Shown piece after piece: positions 42,101 to 51,000 of a stretch of DNA of 64,000 bases. The notes under the pieces are model-generated. The model searched no databases. It saw nothing but the letters and a program-made list of their open reading frames with translations, and had not been told where the DNA came from. The stretch covers positions 8,603,504 to 8,667,503 of the forward strand of contig NC_088298.1 of assembly GCF_032854445.1 (NCBI RefSeq), in the 5' to 3' direction. The translations under genes and the position numbers were made by a program. Origin of the DNA: Liolophura sinensis. Lineage: Eukaryota > Mollusca > Polyplacophora > Chitonida > Chitonidae. Numbering within the stretch: position 1 is the stretch's first letter; the number at the start of each line of letters is the position of its first letter.

Positions 42101-44148
42101 GTGATATCAGGTTTCTGGATCCTACAGCTGCCTTTCTAGACCATACCTGGACCAGTGACATCAGATATTTGGATCCTACAGTTGAATTTCTAGACCATAC
42201 CTGGAGCAGTGATATCAGGTTTCTGGATCCTACAGCTGCCTTTCTAGACCATATCTGGAGCAGTGATCTAAGGTTTCTGGATCCTACCTGAACCAGTGAC
42301 CTCAGGTTTCTGGATCCTACAGTTACCTTTCTAGACCATACCTGAACCAGTGACATCAGGTTTCTGGATCCTACAGATGCCTGTATAGACCATACCTTGA
42401 GCAGTGACATCAGGTTTTTGGATCCTACAGTTGCCTGTATAGACCAAACCTGGACCAGTGACATCAGGTTTCTGGATCCTACAGTTGCCTGTATAGACCA
42501 TACCTGGACCAGTGACATCAGGTTTTTGGATCCTACAGTTGCCTGCATAGACCATACCTTGAGCAGTGACATCAGGTTTTTCGATCCTACAGTTGCCTGT
42601 ATAGACCATACCCGGAGCAGTGACATCAGGTTTTTCGATCCTACAGTTGCCTGTATAGACCATACCTGGACCAGTGACATCAGGTTTCTGGATCCTACAG
42701 CTGCCTGTATAGACCATACCTGGAGCAGTGACATCATGTTTGTGGATACTACGTTGCCTGTATAGACCATACCCGGAGCAGTGACATCAGGCTTTTGCCA
42801 CTTACACACAACACACAGTCTACTAGATTCCATTTTTCAAAACCCATACATACATAGATCTAAACAATTTCAAGTAAAACATATGGACGTTACGATACCC
42901 ACTGGGTCACCCTGTGGATACCCTCTGGGTCACTGACAATACTCTCTGGGTCACTGTGGACCACTGTAGAATCAGAAGTTTTAAAGCCATTTTACACAGT
43001 TAGAAAAAAAATCTCCAAAATAAAAAATAATCCTTCTGTCACTTTTTAAGGTCTTTACTTCAAAGTTAAGAGTCAGACTGCTCCATTTCTTGTAAAATTT
43101 GGGATACCTGGTGTGCTCATTTTAGCCAATATACAGGGTGGAGCAAAAGTCTGGACCCATAGGCAAATTTACTATACAACAATTTACAGTTTACAATAAG
43201 TGTTCGAACTGACTTCCACCTTCCTTCCCCCAAACTTTTTCTTACTCGGGACACACATGATCCTTGCACATTTCGAAGCACAGAGTTATTCACTCTTATG
43301 GTTGCAATTTCTTGTGTGATGCTATCTTTTAGTGCTTGTCATGTCCTTGGTTTGTAAGCGTAAAGCACAACTGCCTATGGATCCAGACTTTTCCTCCACC
43401 CTGTATATGTAATTCTAGCAGGAATACTGACCTGCTTTTTCCTCACATGGTTAGACCATCTAATGAACAACATACTCATACTTTTCCAAAAGGCTGGTAA
43501 AGAAATGTAATATTCTACTTTTAACATTGCAATTATCTGTCCTGAATTTTAGAAGAATTCAAACTGGCAGACTGGGAATTTTGGTATTAGTACATCCCTA
43601 TGCATGTACATGCACTTCCTAATTTAGTGCTCAACAGAAAATAGGCTAGTTACATGTAGGTACTGATGTGCCCAATATCAGTTCACGAGCAGACCCTGAA
43701 TGGGTGGGACATCAGGTCTGATGTCATATTTGGTGTCGTGCTTGGTGTCCTGTCTTGTGTCCAGTGTCATAGGCATGGTGCTCCAGTGAGACAGTACAAT
43801 ATTGTACACATGTTAGCCAACATTAATACAGCCTGTTATAGTTTATTTATGAATAAATTTATTTGATTGGGTCTTGTTTTACAAAGCAGTCGCAAAGGTA
43901 ACATGCATGGTAACATAATGTCCACGGCAACGTAATGTCCATGGCAACGTAACATCCATGGCAATGTAACATTCACCATAACAATGGACTAACTATGAAT
44001 GCACGTCTTACCTCCCTGAAAAACATATGGTCACTGCCAATATGGCTAGACCAATCCCTGTCCACATGATATCTACTATCAAAGTTTCCACTTTATCCAC
44101 TTTATAGTTCCACAGTTCACGACATCATGCCTCAACACCAACAACTTT
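35257..44148 (-). CDS. Gene B: type I membrane protein with signal peptide, EF-hand and charged tail
   Basis: Six exons, all phases consistent: 44148-44012 (ATG at 44067), 41111-40989, 40188-40071, 39166-39059, 37486-37357 and 36128-35257. The coding length is 1407 nt, 468 residues. In order: a signal peptide (MWTGIGLAILAVTICFSG), an acidic lumenal region (IDDIIQFDDDEDRDTQNPLD), one canonical EF-hand loop (DQNKDGKLSGDE), a membrane span (MVVAVVIGIVTLGCALF) with positive residues after it, and about 300 charged Ser/Glu/Lys-rich cytoplasmic residues expected to be disordered. It may sense or bind calcium in the secretory pathway (inference). I do not recognise the family. It lies head to head with rnpc3. 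Confidence 0.85.
36160..36360 (-). mobile_element. Decayed SINE-1 remnant followed by SINE-3 tail
   Basis: ATTTATTTACTAATTCGATT and CAACGCCATACT, then ATGAGTGATTATGGCTTAAC and GCCACATCGG. Confidence 0.6.
36478..36605 (-). mobile_element. SINE-1 fragment
   Basis: CGCCGTAATGAAGAATGCTT through CAGCATTATGGTGGGAGGAA. Confidence 0.82.
36787..37078. repeat. 27-bp minisatellite (about 11 copies)
   Basis: Unit CGTCAAACCAGACATTCGTA plus TACTAGC, nine codons, giving an open MSGLTAGIR repeat on the minus strand. It lies in the intron between B5 and B6. Confidence 0.93.
37357..37486 (-). CDS. Gene B exon B5 (transmembrane segment)
   Basis: Acceptor TGTTTCAG, donor AAGAT/GTAAGT, phase 0 in and 1 out. 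It encodes DNDPLWWFTPNTGMVVAVVI then GIVTLGCALFKMRHWMSSQD. One hydrophobic span is followed by K and R residues, giving a type I topology. Confidence 0.85.
37613..37708 (-). mobile_element. SINE-1 tail half
   Basis: (TTTA)n GATTGGAGTTTTACGCTGTA to CAGCATTATGGCGGGAG. Confidence 0.88.
37709..38008. other. Intron sequence with no recognised feature
   Basis: This stretch of the B4-B5 intron shows no coding, repeat or regulatory signal that I can support. Confidence 0.5.
38009..38072 (-). mobile_element. SINE-1 tail fragment
   Basis: TTATTTGACTGGTGTTTTAC then CCTACTCC. Confidence 0.75.
38233..38475. mobile_element. MITE with CTGGGCCC termini
   Basis: Starts CTGGGCCCAGTTGTTCGAAA and ends with the inverted TTTTGAACAACAGGGCCCTG. 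Same family as 24951-25099. Confidence 0.75.
38862..39053 (-). mobile_element. SINE-1, head-truncated at the B4 splice donor
   Basis: From TTTGTTTGTTTGATTGGTGT to ATGATTGGTGA. The truncated body begins about five bases into the intron after exon B4. Confidence 0.9.
39059..39166 (-). CDS. Gene B exon B4 (EF-hand)
   Basis: Acceptor TTGACAG, donor GCGAT/GTAAGT, 108 nt, phase 0/0. It encodes KWKESLRKYDQNKDGKLSGD then ELLVAYPEIQSLMESD. The loop D-Q-N-K-D-G-K-L-S-G-D-E has Asp at 1 and 5, Asn at 3, Gly at 6 and Glu at 12, a complete EF-hand. A SINE begins within about five bases of its donor. Confidence 0.9.
39743..39941 (-). mobile_element. SINE-5, tRNA-derived
   Basis: Minus strand: GTGGCTAGAGCATCCACCTT (box A-like) and GGGATCAAATCC (box B-like), then TCGCTTGGTGCTGAGCATTT and GACTGGGTGGGGTTTCATG. 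The body resembles SINE-2 loosely. Confidence 0.65.
40071..40188 (-). CDS. Gene B exon B3 (acidic segment)
   Basis: Acceptor CTGTTTCAG, donor AAGTG/GTGAGA, phase 2 in and 0 out. It encodes FSQDIDDIIQFDDDEDRDTQ then NPLDEQDDNVIHLGELQKV. The Asp/Glu density suggests low-affinity calcium binding (inference). Confidence 0.8.
40281..40497 (-). mobile_element. SINE-1, diverged
   Basis: From TTTATTTATTTATTTGATTG to ACCACTAGGCCAAGGAAGCC. Confidence 0.85.
40989..41111 (-). CDS. Gene B exon B2 (phase-neutral, possible cassette)
   Basis: Acceptor TTTTAGCAG, donor CTCTTT/GTGAGT, 123 nt, phase 2/2, so it can be included or skipped without a frame change. It encodes RFVDGDQVLGDFCGPSSIPD and IAEVVFISQELQDSEFNFFD, open throughout, and joins B3 as FFDSFFSQDIDD. 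Confidence 0.65.
41690..42800. repeat. 54-bp minisatellite (about 20 copies) in gene B intron 1
   Basis: Unit GGATCCTACAGTTGCCTGTA plus GACCATACCTGGAGCAGTGA and CATCAGGTTTCT, 54 bases or 18 codons, so long frames stay open on both strands. On the minus strand each unit holds CTCCAG/GTATGG, a donor-like site. No match to a neighbouring exon was seen. Confidence 0.92.
43134..43403. mobile_element. Tc1/mariner-like deletion derivative (270 bp)
   Basis: Terminal inverted repeats CAGGGTGGAGCAAAAGTCTG and, inverted, CAGGGTGGAGGAAAAGTCTG, flanked by TA. The minus-strand interior is a broken transposase C-terminal remnant, recognisable only as short pieces around FEMCKDHVCPE; stops interrupt it. Confidence 0.85.
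43890..43990. repeat. About 20-bp repeats of GTCCATGGCAACGTAA
   Basis: Four to five imperfect copies just inside gene B intron 1. Each holds a CATGGCAAC word like half of an RFX X-box. Confidence 0.7.
44012..44148 (-). CDS. Gene B exon B1 (signal peptide)
   Basis: Acceptor TACTTTCAG after 44149, so a non-coding exon lies upstream. ATG at 44067-44065, donor GGGAG/GTAAGA, phase 2 out. It encodes MWTGIGLAILAVTICFSG, a typical cleaved signal peptide. Confidence 0.8.
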
Positions 44149-44159
44149 CTGAAAGTAAC

Positions 44160-46019
44160 CAAACACAAAATTGGAAATTATTCATTGCTGAATTAAACTG
44201 CTTTTCGCCTCCTTATTAATGTCATTTATATATGTCCATCAGCACTGTTACTGAATACATAAACCTGTACAAGATATTTTAAAAAAAGACAGTTTTAAAC
44301 AGATAATGTTTAACAATATCTGAAGTTCACAGGAGCAAAAATAATACTACAACTGAAAAAAAAATTACAATGCAAAAAAGCTAGCAGTATGTCACAATAA
44401 TTGGCTACTTCCAGCAGTTTCAATGATCAACATTCTTAGCTTTATTATACACAAACGGGCTACATCTGTCTTTTTAAGCCTACACCAAAATAAAAACAAA
44501 CTGCTAGGCAACTAGAATGCATTTATGTAACCAGTGCTGACAAGATTTATAGGATGTAAAACTTTATGCGGGGCGCAATCAGAATTTTTACAACTTGTAT
44601 CCCTTTTAAGTTTTCATGTGGAAGGTTGCTTAAGAGCTCTGTAAAAGGTTGAATATGCTCATCACAGCACGTCACGTGGTAAGAAGAATGAATTATTATG
44701 GTTTAATAAGAATACTCTAATTCCTCAACCTTTTTAGTTTATATGAAAGAGCAACTTTCAATGCCATCTATGCACATTTTAAAATTCATTTCAGAGACTA
44801 AACTACATTTTTTGGATTAGCCAATTTTCAGGGTGTCACAAAATGTGTAAATTTATCAGTCTACAAAAAATAATGGCTTCAGAATATACTTGATTAAACA
44901 GCTTGCAAATATGTGAAAAGGGTGAAGAATTACAGCATGTGTTGTGCGCAATATTTAAACCACATTAATTGTGGTGAATCAGAAACTTTGTCAGTAACTT
45001 GCCAAACATTCTTGAATGTGGTGTTAAGCAACTATCCCAAAAACACATAAATAAGTCTGGGCTTCACCCCAGTTGTATTTGACAATTAGTTAATATGGGT
45101 CATGTAATGAGGATTTCAAAAATTAAGAATCGTAGATGTTCTGGCACCCAATCAGATAAGCAATGCATTTTCTGTTTTCACCCCCTTGGATCATAGTTTT
45201 CACTCCCATGTTATTTGACGCCTTTTTCTCAGAAAACAAACCCCTCACACCGCACGGAGCATGCAGTTTGAGGAGTTTGCCATGAGCTGTTGTGAAGGCA
45301 CTTTGTGAGCAAAGTCTTCACAGTGTATGCACTATGGGAGACAGCAGGTCTTAAAAGTTGAGGCCTGCTACCACACGTCTGGAATCCCATGTTATCTTTT
45401 ACCTCACCATCTGCTTGCTGCAGCCTTATGAGATTGAAGTGCCTGTTGCCAGCAGTTCTGAATACACATAGCCTGAATCTAATAATTCAGATTTTACTTC
45501 TCTACATGTAGGCCTCGTGCCATAGCTCTAATTTTTCACAATTAGGGTCACCACACTTTAAGTTTATATCAGAATGAACTCCAAACCGGAGCTAACCTCA
45601 GGGTAAAAACACCCCTGTTTTTATCGTAGATCATTAGAAATTAGGTCATAAGGAAGATAAAATCATCACTTTTGTTCACTGTACTTAGTTGTAGCATTTT
45701 TCATCTCGTTTCCTTGGTGTTGTGGAAATAAAACGTTAAGGATTCATTAGAAGTAATCGTCGTACATGTGTTTCGGGGTTGCGAACTTTCGTTTCCAAAA
45801 ACAGACAACTCTCAACACAGCAGCATGCTGCGGGATTTTGTCGGCAATTTGTGCCAATAATTCCGCTGTATCGTAAGATACCAACAATTTCTTAGTACCG
45901 AATTAAAGACGTGTTATGAATACAGAGTGTTACAGAAATTCGCATCAATGACAACTTGAATCACGCATTTTTGAAATTTAAAACCCTTCAAGGATACCTA
46001 CATATTTCCGTGAAACAAC
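44160..46019. other. Head-to-head spacer, little recognised
   Basis: Upstream region of gene B. Only a SINE-4 tail scrap (44985-45050) was seen. The non-coding first exon of gene B should lie here or in the promoter patch. Confidence 0.4.
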
Positions 46020-46330
46020 GTCAACGCAATGAAGACGACGAACTGCGCGTGCGCGTCATGTGTACATCCTGCTGAAACACAGTTGCGATTTGTTCATGGT
46101 AACCTGCTTGTGTGCGCTTTATTTTCATTTGTTGGCTTAATTTTAAAGTTCGACCTAGCTTAGCTTTGTGTGTAGTAATTTTAACACTACAAAATGCAAA
46201 GAGAAAGCAAATAAATTCAACCCGGAAGCACGTGCTAGTGTTTACATTTTCTGTTGCACAGCGGCTGTCGGGCTTCATTTGGTGCGCATTTTCCGTCACC
46301 AGTGAACGAAGGAGGACGTGAAGATGTGAA
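46020..46330. promoter_or_regulatory. Candidate bidirectional promoter for gene B and rnpc3
   Basis: This GC-richer patch lies between the head-to-head genes. It holds TGCGCGTGCGCG (46044-46055, NRF1-like) and CCCGGAAGCACGTG (46221-46234, an ETS core joined to a CACGTG E-box), motifs common in housekeeping promoters. Both genes begin their coding exons with a splice acceptor, so each needs an upstream non-coding first exon. Confidence 0.4.
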
Positions 46331-46989
46331 AGTGGCAACGTAGGAAGGAACGGATTTCAGCATTTATTACAGTTCACAGAACTGAGTGTTAGGTAGTTAC
46401 ATGCCCCACTTAAACCATTTGGCGGTTGTAAAAACTAGGTTGGTGCTCTTGTTATGTTAGTCACTGAGATGTTCACTTGGAATGCGAAAGCATCTTCCTC
46501 AAAGAATTGACGTCACTCTACCACTTTCTAGCAACCTGAGCTTAATATCCCCGGAACACGAAAGTTAAAGCTGCTATCACGTGGTAAAGTTAGATAAATC
46601 CATTGAAGAACCAGCTTTTTGCAATGGCCATCTGAGAAGGGGCTCATTGATTAACAGAAGTCCAAATGACAGAAGGACAAATTAAACATAGTCTTTACAA
46701 CTGCCAAATCTCCCAGCCATTTATCTGTTTCCTCTCTTACTAACAGACAATTCATTCAGCACCCACTTCCCATCTGACACAAACAAATCTGCACTGTCAC
46801 ACTACTGAGTGAACAAGAGCACATAGGTTAAGTGCTGACGTCATGGTTCATTTCTAATTTTCATTTCGTTTGTTTTATCCATGCCTTGCTTTGTGTGGCA
46901 GCCAGTTGAGCACCCAAAAAGTCAATTAAAGGACTGCTCCAACCTAATTCAGCGAGCTAATAGATCTGCCTCCTTGTTTTAATATTCTG

Positions 46990-47206
46990 GGGGCCAACAG
47001 GGTTAGCATGCCAAGGCAGCGCAATGACCCAGGAGCCTCTCACCAATGTGGTTGCTGTGAGTTTCAGTCCAGCTCATGTTGACTTGCTCTGGTCGGGGGT
47101 TTCCTCCAGGCTCTGCACAGTTTCGTCCATCCCTAATGATGGCTGTCGTTGTATAAGTGAAATATTCTTGAGTATGGCGCAAAATACCAATCAAATGAAT
47201 AAACCT
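46990..47206 (+). mobile_element. SINE-1, diverged
   Basis: From GGGGGCCAACAGGGTTAGCA to CAATCAAATGAATAAA. Confidence 0.88.
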
Positions 47207-47533
47207 TATCAGCCTTTCAATCTAAATGGACTCAATTTGCTAATCTAAAATTCTGACATCACATCAGTTTTACTGTTATGATGAATGTCAGATGGACTCT
47301 ATGGACTACATAAACTTGATACTGTAAGAACTCCAGCAAACCTTTCATAGTGTTACATGGACGTACATTGCTATTGTCAGCACCTTAGTATGGTCATGGT
47401 AATCAACGCCCATCTCACAAAGCTTTCTTGATACTGAGCGTACATGTCCCTTCACTATACATTGCCGTGGACGTGACGCCAGGCACATCATGGGACTGCT
47501 TCGTAAGACAGTCCCCAGTAGTGTAAGCATAAT

Positions 47534-47669
47534 GGCAACCTGTGGATCGTCGTGGGTTACCACCGGGCTTTGCTCGGTTGCCTCCCACCATAATGCTGAC
47601 TGCCGGCGTATGAGCGAAATATTCTTGAGTGCGGCGAAAAACACCAATGAAATAAATAAAATAAATAAA
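47534..47669 (+). mobile_element. SINE-1, 5'-truncated, 12-bp target-site duplication
   Basis: Flanked by TGTAAGCATAAT at 47522-47533 and 47670-47681. Confidence 0.93.
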
Positions 47670-47680
47670 TGTAAGCATAA

Positions 47681-47714
47681 TATTGCCCTAGTACATTAAA
47701 GTACTAGGGCAATA
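47681..47714. other. Perfect 14-bp stem hairpin
   Basis: TATTGCCCTAGTAC, six-base loop, GTACTAGGGCAATA, about 190 bases before rnpc3 exon C1. Confidence 0.9.
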
Positions 47715-47904
47715 GGGCCTGCTAGCTGATACTGTTCATGGTATTACACTGTAGTTTTCACTGTAGCAGGCCAACTGTAGTTCAGTTGCCTGAATTGCGT
47801 TTACTCCAGATTTACATATTATATTGAATGTTCATTTCATCTGCCATGTTTTTGTTGTTGTTTTTTTATTTTTTGGGTTTGTTTTTTTTTTTTTTTTAAT
47901 TAAG

Positions 47905-48051
47905 CTGCCATCAATTATCACCATGGCCACACCTGAAAACACGCTTTTGGTGCGTCATCTTCCAAGTGAACTGACATCTGTTGAGAAGGAGGGACTACTT
48001 CGTCATTTTCATGCGCAGAAAGTAACAGTCATGGTAACCAGCGGGAGAATG
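47905..48051 (+). CDS. rnpc3: rnpc3 exon C1 (start codon, RRM1)
   Basis: Acceptor after a long T run (TTTAATTAAG), ATG at 47923, donor GAATG/GTGAGA, phase 0 out. It encodes MATPENTLLVRHLPSELTSV, the start of RRM1 with RNP2 LLVRHL. The human N-terminal extension ahead of the RRM is absent. Confidence 0.9.
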
Positions 48052-51000
48052 GTGAGAATATGAAGTTGTCTGGAATATATCTTAGTTCCATTAAGTCCAT
48101 GAAGATCATCATAGCTGTTGTTTACATGTATATGTTCTACTTCCAATATCATGCTGGCTTCCTTTCTGACCGTACATGGCAAGGTCTCCCAGCAAACTGC
48201 GGATGGTCACGGGTTTCCCCCGGGCTTTGCCCTGCTTCCTCCCACCATAATGTTGGCCGTTGACATATAAATGAAATATTCTTGAGTACTGCGTGAAACA
48301 GCAATCAAATAAATAAATAAATCTACGCTAACATGTTTCTTAAGCATATAGATGGTTGGTTCAGTCTCACATTAGAGGGGCAGCATGTGACATGATTACC
48401 CTCACAGAACAACCGCCAGTCAGCCATATTGGAGTCCTGTTAAGATGGGCTGCTATAGTCATAGTACTCCAATATGGCTGCCAGAAGAGTGTCATGCAAC
48501 CCCTCTATTTGTACTCTATTTTGCAAGTAAAATTTGGTGTCACATACATGTAGTTATCACTGCTTATAACAGTTATTAACTGAAAGATTTAAGATTAGTA
48601 TAAGATGCTTTTGTAATAAAGACTGCATTTACAAAAGTATCACGCTGGCTTCCTCTCTGGCCATAAGTGGGAAGGTCTGCCAGAAACCTGTGGATGGTCG
48701 TGGGTTTCCCCTGGGCGCTACCCGGTTTCCTCCCACCATAATGCTGCCTGCCATTGTATAAGTGAAATATTCTTGAGTACGGCATAAAACACCAATCAAA
48801 TAAATGAATAAATAAATGCAAAAGTATTATGAGATGCACTAACACAAATTAAAGGGAAAAATAATTTAACATGCCTCTGTTTCATGTTTAATGTGTTTTT
48901 TTTTCTCAGAAAAACACAGCCTTTGCCACATTTGACAGCCCTGAAGCAGCTAAAAAGGTATTCGGTTATATTTTATTTGGTTTATTAATTTGGTGCCATC
49001 TTGTATTAGTGTATTTATTTTAGCTCTGTCAAGTTTCTTGGACCGGCCCGGATAGCACAGTTGGTAGAGCGCCCGCTTCGGGACCGGTAGATCCAGGATC
49101 AATCCTTGATCGAGTCACACCTAAGACTTTAAAAGAGGAAGTTGTAACTTCCTCGCTTGGTGTTCGGCATGAAGGGGATAGTGCAACGACTGGTTGACCC
49201 GTATCAGTATAATGGCTCGGGCGGGGCGGCTTACTTGCCTTCGGTAAGTCGTCTCAGTGATGCAGCACTAAATAAAAGAGCGGTGGAAATCCGTCCTGCA
49301 ACAAGGAGGCACATTTCACGTACATGCACCCTAAGGATTCCTTCGTCGTCATATGACTGAAAAATTGTTGAGTACGACATTAAACCCCAAGCACTCACTC
49401 ACTCACTCAAGTTTCTTGCGTCCATAAATCTGCCCACCAGCAGGTAATAAATGAGATCTTGTTGAGTGTGTACGTGGTCAGGTCTGGCACCAACCTGCAG
49501 ATGGTCATAGTTTCCTCCTTCCTCTGCCCGGTTTCCTTACACCAGAATGCTGTCCGCCCTTGTATAAATGAAATATTCTTCACTACGGCATAAAACTTCA
49601 GTGAAACAAATAAATAAATTGTTGAGTGTATAGAGGAAACCAAGGATCTTGGAAAATGACATTTATAGACAGTGGTTAAGAGCAAGTGCATCACATTGAT
49701 TAGTATCTATAAAATCCTTATGAATTCTTAACTCTACTCTTGCACAGTAAGAAGCTTTGTGGATGTTAAAAGCTTAGTGTATTACAAATATGAAGAAAAA
49801 AAACAGTTGTGCCTAAAAGCATTGATTGATATGGTACAAAAGGCATCAGTAGAGGATTCCTGTTTTCTTTACTTCATTCAGAAAGAAAAATCTGGAAAAG
49901 TAAATTTTATTTTCAGATATGTTTTTAATTGGATTTTGTAGTGATCTTTTTGGTACAAATTACCATAGTTGTCATCATGGTTTCTTGCATGACTCTTGAT
50001 GATTTGGTGAATGTTTTAGGCCTTACAGAGGTTACACTATCTGAAGGTTTTGGGGTCAGACTTGGTTGTAGTTTCTTTTTTGACTCTTGATGATTTAGTG
50101 AATGTTTTAGGCCTTACAGAGGTTACACTATCTGAAAGTTTTGGGACAGACTTTGTTGTAGTTTGTTTTTTGACTCCTGATGATTTGGTGAATGTTTTAG
50201 ACCTTACAGAGGTTACACTATCTGAAGGTTTTTGGGTCAGACTTGGTTGTAGTTTCTTTTTTGACTGTTGATGATTTGGTGAATGTTTTAGGCCTAACAG
50301 AGGTTACACTATCTGAAGGGTTTGGGGTCAGACTTGGTTGTAGTTTCTTTTTTGACTGTTGATGATTTGGTGAATGTTTTAGACCTTACAGAGGTTACAC
50401 TATCTGAAGGTTTTTGGGTCAGACTTGGTTGTAGTTTCTTTTTTGACTGTTGATGATTTGGTGAATGTTTTAGGCCTAACAGAGGTTACACTATCTGAAG
50501 GGTTTGGGGTCAGACTTGGTTGTAGTTTCTTTCTTGACTCTTGATGATTTGGTGAATGTTTTCAAGCCTTACAGAGGTTACACTATCTGAAGGGTTTTTG
50601 GGTCAGACTTGGTTGTAGTTTCTTTTTTGACTCTTGATGATGTGGTGAATGTTTTAGGCCTTACAGAGGTATCACTATCTGAAAGTTTTGGGACAGACTT
50701 TGTTGTAGTTTGTTTTTTGACTCCTGATGATTTGGTGAATGTTTTAGACCCTACAGAGGTTACACTATCTGAAGGTTTTTGGGTCAGACTTGGTTGTAGT
50801 TTCTTTTTTGACTGTTGATGATTTGGTGAATGTTTTAGGCCTAACAGAGGTTGCACTATCTGAAGGGTTTGGGGTCAGACTGGGTTGTAGTTTCTTTCTT
50901 GACTCTTGATGATGTGGTGAATGTTTTCAGGCCTTACAGAGGTTACACTATCTGAAGGTTTTTGGGTCAGACTTGGTTGTAGTTTCTTTTTTGACTGTTG

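Noticed and set aside
41925-42833. 302-codon open frame with an 18-residue repeat
   Set aside because: The unit is 54 bp without stops in several frames on both strands. It lies in an intron and has no start or splice context of its own.
45985-46005. Minus-strand GTATCCTTG as a U12 donor for a gene B first exon
   Set aside because: The matching acceptor before exon B1 has no U12 branch-site sequence, and the exon itself is not established.
32890-49110. tRNA-like heads with box A and box B
   Set aside because: They belong to SINE copies with retroposon tails and target duplications. No clover-leaf tRNA gene was seen.
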